Counted from the stretch's first letter, positions 31,159 through 41,173 are shown. The stretch: 64,000 nt of DNA from Thioclava sp. GXIMD4216 (GCF_037949285.1 NZ_CP149926.1:1157501-1221500); one strand, 5' to 3'. The notes: generated from the letters alone by a model not told the origin. Numbers and translations are program-made.

Positions 31159-34100
31159 ATGGCGATGGGCCAAGCGGGTGCGATGCAGGCGAAGCTGGGG
31201 CTGGACCTGAGCCAGTTCCAGTCCGGAGCGCGGGCGGCGAGTGCCGAGGCGCAGAAGATGGCGGGCAATATCAATCAGGCCTGGGCGGGGGTGCGCGCCT
31301 CGGTCGAGGGGAAGGCGGCGCGGTCCTTCGACCAGCTGCGCGCCTCGATCGATCCGGCCTTTGCGGCCAGCCAGCGCTATGCCGATATCCAGCGTCAGGT
31401 GGCGGGCTTTGTCGAAAGCGGCGTGGCCAGCCAGCGCGCGGCCAATCAGGTGCTTGAACAGGCGGCGGCCAAATATCTGGGCGTGGCGACCGCTGCCGAT
31501 CGCGCGGCGCAGGCGGTGCGGGCGGGGGAGGCGGCGCAGGCCGAACAGGCCCGCAGCGCGGCCAATGCGGCGCGCGCCTATGAGAGCCTGCGTGCCTCGG
31601 TCGATCCGCTCTATGCCAGCTCGCAGCGCTACAAGCAGGCGGTCGAGGTGCTCAATGCGGCGCAGGCGGCGGGGGTCATCGATGACCGCGCGCGGGCCAA
31701 TACGCTGAAGCTTCTGGGCCAGCAGCTTTCGGCCACCAATGGCGTGATGCAGAAGGCGGGCGGGATTTCGGGGCGGATGTCCTCGGCCTTCTCGAACGCC
31801 TCGTTCCAGGTGCAGGACTTCTTCGTGCAGATCGCGGGCGGCACCGATGCGATGCGCGCCTTCGCGATGCAGGCGCCGCAGCTTCTGGGCGCGTTGGGGT
31901 TCACGGGCAAGCTCGCGATGGTGGGCTCGGCGCTCGGCACGATCGTGGCCGTGGGGGCGGTCGTGCTGCCCTTGCTGACCGATTTCGGCAAGAAGGCCAA
32001 AGACCTCGATACCGCGACCAGCGATCTGGAAAGCTCGCTCGGGGATCTGCGTTCGGCGCTTGAGACCGCGACCACCCCCTTGGCCGCGCTGCGCAAGGAG
32101 TTCGGGGACAATGCCGAGGCCGCGCGCGAGATGAACATCGCCATCCTCGATGCCAAGAAGATCGAGGGGTTCGACCAGATCGGAGAAAAAACCAAGGCCA
32201 TCCAGAACAGTCTGAAAGGCGTGATCGGGAGCTTGCAGGACTATGATGATGCCATCACGCAGACCGGCACGTCCTTCATGATCTACGATCAGGCCGGTGC
32301 GGCGGTCGATGAGCTGAACAGGAAATACGGCCTGACGATCGATCAGGCGCGCAAGGTCAAAACCGCGATGGACGAGATGGCCAAAGCCAAAAGTCCGCAG
32401 GAGGTCGCGGCGGCCACGCAGGAACTCTACCGCCTTCTGGGTCTGACCGTGGACGAGACGGGCAAGATCCCCGAGGGCCTGCGCGAGGCACGGCTGGCGG
32501 CGGCCCAGACGACGGTCGAGGCGTTCCAGATGCGCAACCTCTTCGAGCTGTCCGACAAGCTGGCGGCGGGGCTGCCCGTGAGCCTCGATAGCGCCGCCGA
32601 TGCCGCCCAGCGTCTGGCCTCGGCGATGGCGGCGGCTTCGGGGTTCTCGGCCAATCTCGACAACCAGATCGCCATGCTCGACGTGCAGATCGAAGCCACG
32701 CGCAACAAGCAGAACGTGGCCAATGCCACGCGGGTTGCGGGGCTGCGTCTCGAGGCGCAGGCGCTGCGCGACAAGGCGGTGGCGGAAGGGGTGGATCTGG
32801 CTTTGGCCGATGCGCAGCTTCTGAGCCAGAACCAGAAGATCGACACGATGGAGAAGGATCTGGCCACGCTCGACCAGCTGACGGCGGCGCAGAAGGCCGC
32901 GACCAAGGCTGGCACGGCAGGCGCGAAGGCCGCCGAGCGGCTCGAGAAGGCGCAGGCGAAAGAGGCCGAACGCTGGCGCGATCTGATCGATCCGCTCAAC
33001 AAATACCGCCGCGAACTGGCCGAGCTGAACACGCTGGCCACGAAGGGCCTGCTGACCCCGCAAGAGGTGCAGAAGGCAATGGCGCAGCTCAATGCCGGGC
33101 TGGCCGATAGCCTGCCGCTGGCGGGCGAGCTGACCGACACGCTGGTCGACGGGCTGTTTGCGGGCTTCCGCGGCACATTGGGAGATATCGGGGATATGTT
33201 CAAAACCTGGCTCAAACAGATGATCGCCACGGCGGCCAAGAACCGCATCATCGTGGCGATGGGGCTGACCGGCTCGCTCACCGGCGTGGCCGGAACGGCG
33301 GCGGCGGGCTCTGGTGCGGCGGCTGCGGCGGGCGGGGCGGCCTCGGCCAACGGGCTGGGGCTTGCGGGCACGCTCGGCGGTCTGGGCTCGTCCGCGCTTT
33401 CGGGGGCGGCGGGGCTCTGGACCAGCCTCACCGGCGCAGGCGGCGGCTTCGGGGCGGCGGGCACCTATCTCAGCTCGGTGCTGGGCGGGGCCACCTCCAG
33501 CCTGTCGGGCTTTGCCGCGGCGGTCGGGGCGATTGCCCTGCCGGTTGCCGCTGTCAGCCTGCTGATCTCGGGGCTGATCGGCAAGACCAAGGTGCTCGAT
33601 ACCGGCATTCGCGCGCTGATCTCGGGCAGCGATGTCACCGTGCAGACCTACCAGCTGATCGAGAAATCCAGATTCTGGGGGCTGTCCAAGTCCACGAAGA
33701 CCAAATATAGCGCGGCCTCTGCCGATCTGGCCGATCCGGTCACCCGCGCGGTCTATGACGTGCAGGCCTCGATCGTGGCGGCGGCGGACAGTCTCGAGAT
33801 CGGGGCCGAGGCCTTTGACGGCTTCACCTATGCGTTGAAGTTCTCGACCAAGGGCCTGTCGAAAGACGAGGCGCTCGAGGTGCTGGAAGAGAAGCTGACC
33901 GGTCTGGGCGATGCCTATGCCGGCCAGATCGAGGGGCTGGCGGCGTTCCAGGCGGAAGGCGAGGGCGCGATGGCCACGATCACCCGTCTGGCCTCGGCGC
34001 TGGCCACGGTCAATGCGGCGATGGACACTCTGGGCAATACCTTCCGCGCCACGGGGCTGGTGGGGGCCGATATGGCCAGCCAACTGACCCAGCTTCTGGG

Positions 34101-36312
34101 CGGCGACGAGGCGTTCGGCACGGCGGTCAGCAGCTATTATCAGGCCGTCTATTCCGAGAGCGAACGGCTGGCCACCACCACGCGCCAGACCACCGAGGCG
34201 CTGGCGGAACTGGGGCTGAGCATGCCCGCCTCGCGCGCGCAATACCGCGCGCTGGTCGAGGCGCTGGATCTTGGCACGGCGGGCGGGCGCAGCCTCTGGG
34301 CGGCGCTGGTCGGCATGGCGGGGGTGTTCGACGAGATCCTGCCGCAGGTCGCCAGTTTCACCGCGCAGATCGAGGCGCTGTCGGGCACGGTCTCGACCTC
34401 GCTCGACAGCTCGATCTCGGCCTATACCGCCGCCCAGCAGGCCTCGGCGCAGGCCGCCACCAACTGGTACAAGGCCGCCGATACAATCGCGGCCTTTCTC
34501 GCCGAGATGCGCGGCACCTCCTCGGCGATGACCTCGCCCGGGGCGGCGCTGTCCTATGCGCAGGGGCGCTACCAGATGACGCTGGCCGCCGCTCAGGCGG
34601 GGGATCTGGACGCGGTCACCGGCCTGACGCAGGTGGCGCAGACCTATCTCGACCGGATGGGCGCTCAGGCGGGCACGGCGCTTGAGCTGGCGCGGGCACA
34701 GGCGCAGGTGGCCGCCGATCTGGGCCAGACGCAGGGCATCGCGCAGATCGAGGGCGCGCGCGCCGAGGCGATGGCCAGCCTGAGCCAGAGCCAGGTCGAT
34801 CTGCTGACCGAGGCCCGCGATTATCTGGCGGCGGGCAATGCGCTGAGCGATGCGCAGATCGGGGTGCTCGAGACGCAGCTGGGCGCGCTGGACGAGGCGA
34901 TCACCGCCGCTGCCGCGCTCAATTATGCGGGGCTGCGCAAGCAGATCGATCTGGCCATCGATGTGGTCGAGGACGCGCAGATCCCCGCCTATCTCAAGGC
35001 GATGCTGGCCGATAGCGCCACGGGGGTGAGCCGCTATGTGGATTTCATCGCCCGCTCGGATCTGAGCGCCGAGCAGAAATGGCTGGCGCTGACGGGGGCC
35101 TCGGAACATGTGAAGACGGTCACCTATCTGGCGCAGAACGATCTGGGCGCGGATCTGACCGCGCTGGCACTGGCGACCACTTCGAGCCTGCAGAAACAGG
35201 TGCGGCTCTGGGCGGTCAACAGCCTCGATGCGCAGGAGATGGCGCTGGCGCTGGCGGGCAATTCGACGCTGGCGCGCGGGGTGCGGGTCTATCTGGCGCA
35301 GGGGCTCGAGGCCGATCTGCGCGCAGCCCTTCTGGCCACCGACCGCGCGATGACCCGCACGGTGGCGGTGGCGGTCGACCAGTCGGGGCTGAGTGCGGCG
35401 CAAAAGACGCTGGTGGCGGCGCTTTCGGGCGGGGCCACGGCCACGATCCGGCTGGGCGGCAGCTTCAGCTTCGATCCGGGCGCGGCCTTTGCCAGTCTTC
35501 TGGGCAGCACGGTCGAGGTGCCGCTGCAGGCCGCGCGCGAGACGATGGTGCAGCTGCGCAACCATCTCAACGCGCTGCGGGTCGCGGTGCAGGCGCAGAC
35601 CGCCTTCGCCCAGGCCCAGGCGCAGGAGGTGAAGCTGGCGCAGGCGCAGGCCAGCTATGCGGCGCTGGCCGAAGAGCTGGCCGCGTTCTCGCCCGCGCAG
35701 GCGGTGGCGCTTCCGGTCTATAGCGCGGTGACGCAGCTGATGAAGCTGGGCTCCTATGTCAGCACGGGGCTGCAAAGCTATGTGGTGGCGGGCCAGACCT
35801 TCAAGGCCAGCGCCAGCGACCCCTCGCTGGCCGGTCTCAGCCGCTCCGATGGCAGCGAGGCCTATCTGACGGCGGTCAATGCGCTCAACCGCTCGGCCTA
35901 TGAGAAAGCGCTGGCCTATGCGCAGACGCTCAATGCCGATGCCGCCGCCGAACAGCTCAAGCAATCGGGGCTGCAGGAGGCGCTGGTGGCGGCGGCGCAG
36001 GAGCTGCAGGCGATGGGGGTCGATATCGAGATCCCGCAATTCGCGCGCGGCGGGCTGCATGGCGGCGGGCTGCGGCTGGTGGGCGAGAACGGCCCCGAGC
36101 TGGAGGCCACCGGTGCCAGCCGGATCTGGACGGCGGACCAGACCCGCAGGATGCTTTCGGGCGGGGAGGGCGCGCAGGACGGGCTTCTGCGCGAGGTGAT
36201 CGCCGAGCTGAAGAGCCTGCGGCAGGAGAACCGCCAGCTGCAGCTCAATGGCAATAGCGATCTGCGCAAGATCCGCACCCTTGAAGAACGGCGGGAGGCC
36301 GAGGCGCAATGA
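31159..36312 (+). CDS. tail length tape measure protein
   Basis: This encodes 1717 residues, the longest gene of the prophage. It begins with a typical tape-measure start (QAKLGLDLSQFQSGARAASAEAQKMAGNI), then long helical, Ala/Gln-rich coiled-coil stretches; a hydrophobic Gly/Ala region at about 690-810 is the membrane-active part. Its length sets the tail length (about 0.15 nm per residue, so near 250 nm by the usual rule). The start chosen has GAGG upstream; the frame also opens at 31141. The stop overlaps the next start (ATGA). The equally long antisense frame is its shadow. Confidence 0.92.
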   Translation: MAMGQAGAMQAKLGLDLSQFQSGARAASAEAQKMAGNINQAWAGVRASVEGKAARSFDQLRASIDPAFAASQRYADIQRQVAGFVESGVASQRAANQVLEQAAAKYLGVATAADRAAQAVRAGEAAQAEQARSAANAARAYESLRASVDPLYASSQRYKQAVEVLNAAQAAGVIDDRARANTLKLLGQQLSATNGVMQKAGGISGRMSSAFSNASFQVQDFFVQIAGGTDAMRAFAMQAPQLLGALGFTGKLAMVGSALGTIVAVGAVVLPLLTDFGKKAKDLDTATSDLESSLGDLRSALETATTPLAALRKEFGDNAEAAREMNIAILDAKKIEGFDQIGEKTKAIQNSLKGVIGSLQDYDDAITQTGTSFMIYDQAGAAVDELNRKYGLTIDQARKVKTAMDEMAKAKSPQEVAAATQELYRLLGLTVDETGKIPEGLREARLAAAQTTVEAFQMRNLFELSDKLAAGLPVSLDSAADAAQRLASAMAAASGFSANLDNQIAMLDVQIEATRNKQNVANATRVAGLRLEAQALRDKAVAEGVDLALADAQLLSQNQKIDTMEKDLATLDQLTAAQKAATKAGTAGAKAAERLEKAQAKEAERWRDLIDPLNKYRRELAELNTLATKGLLTPQEVQKAMAQLNAGLADSLPLAGELTDTLVDGLFAGFRGTLGDIGDMFKTWLKQMIATAAKNRIIVAMGLTGSLTGVAGTAAAGSGAAAAAGGAASANGLGLAGTLGGLGSSALSGAAGLWTSLTGAGGGFGAAGTYLSSVLGGATSSLSGFAAAVGAIALPVAAVSLLISGLIGKTKVLDTGIRALISGSDVTVQTYQLIEKSRFWGLSKSTKTKYSAASADLADPVTRAVYDVQASIVAAADSLEIGAEAFDGFTYALKFSTKGLSKDEALEVLEEKLTGLGDAYAGQIEGLAAFQAEGEGAMATITRLASALATVNAAMDTLGNTFRATGLVGADMASQLTQLLGGDEAFGTAVSSYYQAVYSESERLATTTRQTTEALAELGLSMPASRAQYRALVEALDLGTAGGRSLWAALVGMAGVFDEILPQVASFTAQIEALSGTVSTSLDSSISAYTAAQQASAQAATNWYKAADTIAAFLAEMRGTSSAMTSPGAALSYAQGRYQMTLAAAQAGDLDAVTGLTQVAQTYLDRMGAQAGTALELARAQAQVAADLGQTQGIAQIEGARAEAMASLSQSQVDLLTEARDYLAAGNALSDAQIGVLETQLGALDEAITAAAALNYAGLRKQIDLAIDVVEDAQIPAYLKAMLADSATGVSRYVDFIARSDLSAEQKWLALTGASEHVKTVTYLAQNDLGADLTALALATTSSLQKQVRLWAVNSLDAQEMALALAGNSTLARGVRVYLAQGLEADLRAALLATDRAMTRTVAVAVDQSGLSAAQKTLVAALSGGATATIRLGGSFSFDPGAAFASLLGSTVEVPLQAARETMVQLRNHLNALRVAVQAQTAFAQAQAQEVKLAQAQASYAALAEELAAFSPAQAVALPVYSAVTQLMKLGSYVSTGLQSYVVAGQTFKASASDPSLAGLSRSDGSEAYLTAVNALNRSAYEKALAYAQTLNADAAAEQLKQSGLQEALVAAAQELQAMGVDIEIPQFARGGLHGGGLRLVGENGPELEATGASRIWTADQTRRMLSGGEGAQDGLLREVIAELKSLRQENRQLQLNGNSDLRKIRTLEERREAEAQ

Positions 36313-37226
36313 CCCAAGCTCTGATGATCATCCCCGTGGCGATTGGCGCGGGGGCGATGCAGGCCACGAATGTGACCGAGGAAGACCATCCCGAATGGGA
36401 CGCCGCTGCGGTCTATCAGACGGGCGAGCGGGTCATTCTGGCCGCCCGTCACCAGATCTACGAAAGTCTGGCGGACGAGAACTCCGGCATTGCCCCCGAG
36501 GGGGCGGATCTGTCGGCGCAATATTGGGTGGCTGCGGGCTCGACCAATCGCTGGCGGGCCTTTGACGCGACGCTCGGGCTGGTTACCAGCTGGCCCGAGG
36601 CGATCACCTATCGCATCGGCCTGCCGGCGCGGGTCGATGCGGTGGCCTTTATCGGGCTGGTGGCGGTGTCGCTGCAGCTGGTGATCCGCGACAGTGGCGG
36701 CAGTGTGGTCTATGACCGCACCGCCAATCTGCTGGACACGGGCGCGATCCAGAGCTGGCTGGATTTCTTCACCTATGAGGACAGCTTCGACCCCGAACAG
36801 ATCTTTGCCGATCTGGGCGCGCTGTCGGGCTTCACGCTCGAGATCACCATCGCCAATCCCGGCGGCACGGCCTCGGTCTCCGAGATCGTGATGGGGCGGG
36901 GCGAATTGCTGGGCGAGGTGCTGGAAGGGTCCAAATCGGGCTTCACCGATTACTCGCGCCGCGAGGTGGATGATTTCGGCAATATCTCGATCGTCAAACG
37001 CGCCACCGCCCGCAAGGCCGAATGGCAGCTCTCGTTCGAGGCCACCGCCAACCGCCGCATCCAGCGCGCGCTCGAACAGGCACGCGGGGCGCCGGCCTAT
37101 TTCTACCCGGGCGATGACATGACGCCCTTCGCCCTCGCCGTCTATGGCGTGGCCGATGACTTCTTCCCCGCGCTTTCGGGCGGCGGGCACACGATTGCAA
37201 CCCTTTCCCTGACAGGAGTCGCCTGA
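36309..37226 (+). CDS. distal tail protein with carbohydrate-binding-like start
   Basis: This encodes 305 residues. Residues about 25-75 (DHPEWDAAAVYQTGERVILAARHQIYESL followed by QYW) resemble a CBM5/12-like chitin-binding module, which phages use in tail tips. The C-terminal half is strand-rich with a YFYPGDDMTPFALAVYG segment. ATGA overlap with the tape-measure gene and TGATG with the fibre gene point to a tail-tip operon. Confidence 0.6.
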   Translation: MTQALMIIPVAIGAGAMQATNVTEEDHPEWDAAAVYQTGERVILAARHQIYESLADENSGIAPEGADLSAQYWVAAGSTNRWRAFDATLGLVTSWPEAITYRIGLPARVDAVAFIGLVAVSLQLVIRDSGGSVVYDRTANLLDTGAIQSWLDFFTYEDSFDPEQIFADLGALSGFTLEITIANPGGTASVSEIVMGRGELLGEVLEGSKSGFTDYSRREVDDFGNISIVKRATARKAEWQLSFEATANRRIQRALEQARGAPAYFYPGDDMTPFALAVYGVADDFFPALSGGGHTIATLSLTGVA

Positions 37227-38215
37227 TGGCAAAACCCACTCTCACCCCCGCGCCCAATGACCCGCCGATCCTTGGCAGCCCGACCTTCGCCGCCGATGCG
37301 CAAGGCTTTCTCGGCTGGTTTCCGGTGATGGGCCAGTACATGCAGGACATGGGCGACTGGATCGAGACCATGATCGGCGATGTGCCCTCCGAGAATATCG
37401 CAGCCTTCGCCCATCTGACCGGCGCCGCCAACAAGCTGCCCTATTTCACCGGCGCGGGCGCAATGGCGATGGCGGATCTGACGGCGGACGGGCGGTCCCT
37501 TCTGAGCCAGTCCGGCGCGCTGAAGGTGGCCGGTGGCCTGGCAAGCGGTACGGCGGTCACGCAGAGCAAGTTCGACCAGACCACTGGCCGGCTGTTGAAG
37601 GCGGGTGATAACGGCATATTGGGGCCGGTGGTCAATGCGACCGCAGTTGGCATCACAAGTCTCGATGATGCCCCGATAGGCTCGCTGATCAACTGCTATC
37701 CCATTGCTACAAATCTGCCCGGATCGGCCTCGATCGGTTTCGTGAGAACGATGGCGATTGATAACGGAAATATTTGTCAGGAATTCACCCCGATCTATCC
37801 GACATCCGCACTCAGGCAGCGGTATTTCCGTCATCGTATGTTCGGCGTCTGGACGGGGTGGACGGCGATGCATCCTGAATATGGCTCGAATGCGAATGGC
37901 AATTATGTCCGTCTTCCGGATGGGACGCAAATTTGTCATGCAAGGATAATCGCTGCGGACGCTGCGTGGGCCACGGCGCAGGGCGCTGTATATCGCCAGG
38001 ATACCAGCAACACTTGGACATATCCCGCAGCGTTCTTTGACAATAGTAACCTGACGATTACGGGGTCAATCGAGACGGGCACGACCGTCGTCGGTGGCAT
38101 GACCTTCAATGGTGTCGGTGCAACTTCTGCCAATTACAGGGCTTGGTCCGTTGTCGCAATGGCAGCTGGAAGCGCAAAAATCATCCACCTGAAGGCCATT
38201 GGTCGCTGGAAATAA
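37226..38215 (+). CDS. tail fibre / receptor-binding protein
   Basis: This encodes 329 residues. The N-terminal 150 residues are conserved-looking attachment sequence; the C-terminal 170 (YGSNANGNYVRLPDGTQICHARI, YPAAFFDNSNL, FNGVGATSANYRAW) match the pattern of trimeric fibre tips. Codon use is visibly AT-richer from about 37600, which suggests the tip was exchanged. It would select the host receptor, likely a surface glycan. Confidence 0.7.
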   Translation: MAKPTLTPAPNDPPILGSPTFAADAQGFLGWFPVMGQYMQDMGDWIETMIGDVPSENIAAFAHLTGAANKLPYFTGAGAMAMADLTADGRSLLSQSGALKVAGGLASGTAVTQSKFDQTTGRLLKAGDNGILGPVVNATAVGITSLDDAPIGSLINCYPIATNLPGSASIGFVRTMAIDNGNICQEFTPIYPTSALRQRYFRHRMFGVWTGWTAMHPEYGSNANGNYVRLPDGTQICHARIIAADAAWATAQGAVYRQDTSNTWTYPAAFFDNSNLTITGSIETGTTVVGGMTFNGVGATSANYRAWSVVAMAAGSAKIIHLKAIGRWK

Positions 38216-38225
38216 GGGTCACCTC

Positions 38226-38567
38226 ATGAACATCATCTTCTCACCAATCGTCCGCCGCCCCGGTACGGATGACGCCCTTGATACGCTCTCGGTTTCCGGC
38301 TCCACGCTGACCCTCAACGGTCAGGCGCAGGATCTCGCCGCGCTGGCCGTGGATCCCGAGACGGGCCTTGCGCTCGATGCAGGCTACATCCAGAGCGCTG
38401 TCCGTGATGGCGATGACTGGACCGTCACGCTTCTCCTGCCGATCGGGGACAGTGCTTCCGAGGCGCAGCGGTTCCCCGTGCCGGTGACGGTGGACAGTGG
38501 GCCGGTGCCCTTGCCCGAGCCGCCCGAGGCCCCGCCTGAAGATCCCGCCCCTGAAGACACGTTCTGA
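38226..38567 (+). CDS. fibre-associated protein
   Basis: This encodes 113 residues, beginning MNIIFSPIVRRPGTDD and ending in a Pro/Glu-rich tail. It lies 10 bases after the fibre gene and may be a fibre assembly or accessory protein by position; no family recognised. Confidence 0.45.
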   Translation: MNIIFSPIVRRPGTDDALDTLSVSGSTLTLNGQAQDLAALAVDPETGLALDAGYIQSAVRDGDDWTVTLLLPIGDSASEAQRFPVPVTVDSGPVPLPEPPEAPPEDPAPEDTF

Positions 38568-38592
38568 CCCGCCCCCGAGGCGGGCTTTTTTA
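38568..38592 (+). terminator. terminator after the fibre genes
   Basis: CCCGCC-CCCGA-GGCGGG is followed by CTTTTTT. It lies at the very end of the 38226 gene and precedes the holin gene. Confidence 0.85.
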
Positions 38593-38643
38593 TGGGAACA
38601 CCTGCGCATCTCGATATGCGCGGCCAACCGGAAAGACGAAACA

Positions 38644-39030
38644 ATGCCCGAAAAAGACCCCAGCCTCTGGGAAAATATCTGGCTCTACCTGTCATTGATC
38701 ATCACATGGGCGACCGGCGCGGCGGGTCAGATCTATGTGTCGGGCGGGGTCGGCGGCGCGGTGCGCTGGATCATGGAGATCAAGGGCAAGAGCCCGATCA
38801 GTTTTCTGCGGATCCTTCTCGACGGGGTCACCGCCGTGATCACGGGGGCGATTTTCGCCCGCTATCTGGGGCCGGTCATCGCGAACTGGCTGGCGGGCGT
38901 CGGCATGTGGCCCGATGCCGGAGACGCCACCACGGCGGGGTTTCTGGCGGGGGTGGGCGGCATGTCGGTCGCCAAGGTCGTGATCGCCATGATCGACGCG
39001 CAAAGCCATAAGTTCACGGGGAAGAAGTGA
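38644..39030 (+). CDS. LydA-like holin
   Basis: This encodes 128 residues with two to three hydrophobic segments (NIWLYLSLIITWATGAAGQ; FLRILLDGVTAVITGAIFARYLG; TTAGFLAGVGGMSVAKVVIAM) and a lysine-rich end, like the LydA/holin superfamily. It would open the cytoplasmic membrane for lysis. TGATG overlap with the next gene. Confidence 0.7.
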   Translation: MPEKDPSLWENIWLYLSLIITWATGAAGQIYVSGGVGGAVRWIMEIKGKSPISFLRILLDGVTAVITGAIFARYLGPVIANWLAGVGMWPDAGDATTAGFLAGVGGMSVAKVVIAMIDAQSHKFTGKK

Positions 39031-39476
39031 TGTTCGAGGCGCTATGGCGGCAGCTTCTGCGGGAGCGCGAGATCTGGTTCCGGCTGGTTGTGGGCTATCT
39101 GGTCTTCGTGACGGTGCCGCCCTGGGTGGAAAGCCAGCTCTGGCCGGTCTCGGGGCCGTTGCATATCACGCAGGTCACGCAGACCGAAGAGGGCGTGCGG
39201 ATCAGGGGCTGGGCCGAGCGCTACCGCTCGGGCTGCGATTTCCTCGGCCTTGTCTGGTGGCTGGGCGATCGCCACGGTCAGGCGGTGCGGGTGCCCGCGC
39301 GGTTCGATGACAAGCCGCAGATCCGCGCGGTCGGGCGTATGGAGTTCGAGGCGCTGGTGGTCGGCCTGACCGAGGCCCAGCTGGCCGAGAGCTACGCCGA
39401 TGTGCGCCACGCCTGCCACGGGCGGATCGGCGAGAAAGCCTTCCTCTGGGCCACAGGGTCCAAATTCTGGAACTGA
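39030..39476 (+). CDS. membrane-anchored protein in the lysis region
   Basis: This encodes 148 residues with one N-terminal membrane helix (FRLVVGYLVFVTVPPWV) and a periplasmic-like domain with two cysteines (SGCDF, RHACHG). Position between holin and endolysin suggests a lysis accessory, such as a spanin-like factor, but the sequence is not diagnostic. Confidence 0.45.
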   Translation: MFEALWRQLLREREIWFRLVVGYLVFVTVPPWVESQLWPVSGPLHITQVTQTEEGVRIRGWAERYRSGCDFLGLVWWLGDRHGQAVRVPARFDDKPQIRAVGRMEFEALVVGLTEAQLAESYADVRHACHGRIGEKAFLWATGSKFWN

Positions 39477-39541
39477 CACACCCCGCCGCCGGAAATCGGC
39501 GGAAGGCGGCGGAAGCTGTTTGTGAGGGGCTAAAAGAAAGA

Positions 39542-39569
39542 GGCGCGGGACTATGCTGCCACCCGCGCC
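39542..39569 (+). terminator. stem-loop in the 250-base gap after 39476
   Basis: GGCGCGGG pairs with CCCGCGCC across a 12-nt loop; a T run follows after nine bases. Otherwise 39477-39729 contains no gene. Confidence 0.35.
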
Positions 39570-39729
39570 CAAGTATCCTTTTTGAGGGTATCAAAACAAT
39601 GCGTGTTGATCTGTCCAGCCTAGGCCGCGACCATCTATCCGTTCAAGGAAAATACCCGCGTCGCGCGAATTCTGACGCGCCGTAACTTTGCGGGAGGTGG
39701 ATGCCACATGATCGCCGTTTGGCGGGATC

Positions 39730-40401
39730 TCACGCCTCGATGTCTTCCGGCTGTAGGAGCGGCAGGAAGACGGCTGCCACGAAGAGGATGATGAACAGGA
39801 CCAGAAAACAAACTGCCGTGTAGAGTGACATGGCCTCGAAGATGAGAGGGGCCTGCGGTGTGCCCGGAACGAAACGACACAGAAAGAAAACGGCGATGAT
39901 CAGTTGAAGGCCGGCAATCGCACCGGAGAGGTGGAATTCGAAATTCCGCAGCTTTTCGGAGGAGAGCGCCAAAATCGTCGCGGCACTGACCATGATGCAC
40001 AGGATCGTGCCTCCGGACATCCGGTCGCCCGCTGTCCGGTTGGGGATAAGGTAATCCAGATCCAGATCTGCGGTCAGCCGCAATCCGATATTGACCATTG
40101 CGATGACCGCAGCCGTAAGACTGCAAATTCTTGCGGTGTTGTTTTTGGGAGGCAGGGCGAAAACCGCCGCGCTGCCGATAAACAGCAAGGCAATGCTGAC
40201 CGCCGTGCTGGGCACCATTGCCGCATCCGGAAACCGGACGAGGGGCTGAAGATCAAAGCTCCATCCCAAGAGGTTGAATGCCACCACCGCCAAGCCGAAA
40301 GCCACGAGAGCTTCACCGATATGGCGCCGAACTTTGTCAGTTTGATATGTATGCATGCGGGAGGTCGATATTTGAAACGCAACTAAATTCGGTGAGTCCA
40401 T
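39730..40401 (-). CDS. polytopic membrane protein (moron)
   Basis: This encodes 223 residues with about six transmembrane helices (for example ALVAFGLAVVAFNLLGW, AMVPSTAVSIALLFIGSAAVFAL, CFLVLFIILFVAAVFLPLL). It lies on the strand opposite to the lysis genes and is less GC-rich than them. The arrangement resembles an isolated membrane sensor domain with no attached output domain. It probably acts in the lysogen; its start could be 15 codons further in. Confidence 0.55.
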   Translation of the reverse strand: MDSPNLVAFQISTSRMHTYQTDKVRRHIGEALVAFGLAVVAFNLLGWSFDLQPLVRFPDAAMVPSTAVSIALLFIGSAAVFALPPKNNTARICSLTAAVIAMVNIGLRLTADLDLDYLIPNRTAGDRMSGGTILCIMVSAATILALSSEKLRNFEFHLSGAIAGLQLIIAVFFLCRFVPGTPQAPLIFEAMSLYTAVCFLVLFIILFVAAVFLPLLQPEDIEA

Positions 40402-40404
40402 CTA

Positions 40405-40419
40405 GAATATCAGATATTC
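40405..40419 (-). promoter_or_regulatory. 15-bp palindrome before the moron start
   Basis: GAATATCAGATATTC is an inverted repeat (apart from its centre base) three bases upstream of the ATG at 40401. It could be an operator. Its function is inferred from position only. Confidence 0.3.
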
Positions 40420-40480
40420 GGGTCAATCCAAAAAGTAATATTTATTAATCCTTTTTGACGCCTGAACCCTAACCCCCACA

Positions 40481-40506
40481 CCCCGCCCCTCCGGCGGGGT
40501 TTTTTC
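40481..40506 (+). terminator. stem-loop with T tract before the endolysin gene
   Basis: CCCCGCC-CCTCC-GGCGGGG is followed by six T residues. It stands 13 bases before the endolysin start, so it more likely attenuates readthrough from upstream. Confidence 0.6.
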
Positions 40507-40519
40507 ATGGAGAAACCAC

Positions 40520-41173
40520 ATGCTGAGCACAGCACATCTGGCGGCCATCGCAGGCCGTCGGGAAACCCCGCTTATGCGGTCGGTGGTGGCCGGTCTGGCC
40601 GATCCCCGCGCGCGGGATATGGCCCCGCCGCACCGGCTGGCGCAGTTTGTCGCGCAGATCGCGCATGAAAGCGCGCGCTTCCGCTATGCCGCCGAAGCCT
40701 GGGGCCCGACGCGCGCGCAGCGCCGCTATGAGGGGCGGCGCGATCTGGGCAATCTGCAGGCGGGCGATGGCTACCGCTTTCGCGGGCGCGGGCCGATCCA
40801 GATCACGGGGCGGGCGAATTATGCCCGCTTCACCGCCTGGGCCGAGGGGCCGGATTTCGAGGCGGTGCCCGATGCGGTCATGGGCGATCCGTGGCTCGGG
40901 CTGTCGGCGGTCTGGTTCTGGCAGGCGGGGGCGGGGCGCAGCCTCAATGCCTATGCCGATAAAGGCGATATCGAGATGATCACCCGCCGCATCAATGGCG
41001 GGCTGAACGGCTATGCCGACCGGCTGGCCCTCTATACCCGCGCGGGGCTGGTGCTGCTGGGGCAGGGCCCGAACGACGTGCGGGCCTTCCAGCGGCTGGC
41101 CGGTCTGACGGTCGACGGCCTCGCAGGCCCTGCCACGCGCGGCGCGCTCCATTCCCATCTTCTCAAGCTCTGA
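40520..41173 (+). CDS. GH19-type endolysin with peptidoglycan-binding domain
   Basis: This encodes 217 residues. Residues 40-150 are a chitinase-19-like lysozyme domain: catalytic Glu50 in QIAHESARF, then GDGYRFRGRGPIQITGRANY and NGGLNGYADR. The C-terminal 45 residues (VRAFQRLAGLTVDGLAGPATRGAL) are a PG-binding-1 module. It cleaves the glycan of the host wall at the end of infection. No signal peptide, so release depends on a holin. Confidence 0.9.
   Translation: MLSTAHLAAIAGRRETPLMRSVVAGLADPRARDMAPPHRLAQFVAQIAHESARFRYAAEAWGPTRAQRRYEGRRDLGNLQAGDGYRFRGRGPIQITGRANYARFTAWAEGPDFEAVPDAVMGDPWLGLSAVWFWQAGAGRSLNAYADKGDIEMITRRINGGLNGYADRLALYTRAGLVLLGQGPNDVRAFQRLAGLTVDGLAGPATRGALHSHLLKL

Noticed and set aside
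31066..36309. 1747-codon open frame antisense to the tape-measure gene
   Set aside because: It is produced by the GC-rich codon bias of the tape-measure gene; composition is Arg/His/Gln-rich without a domain.
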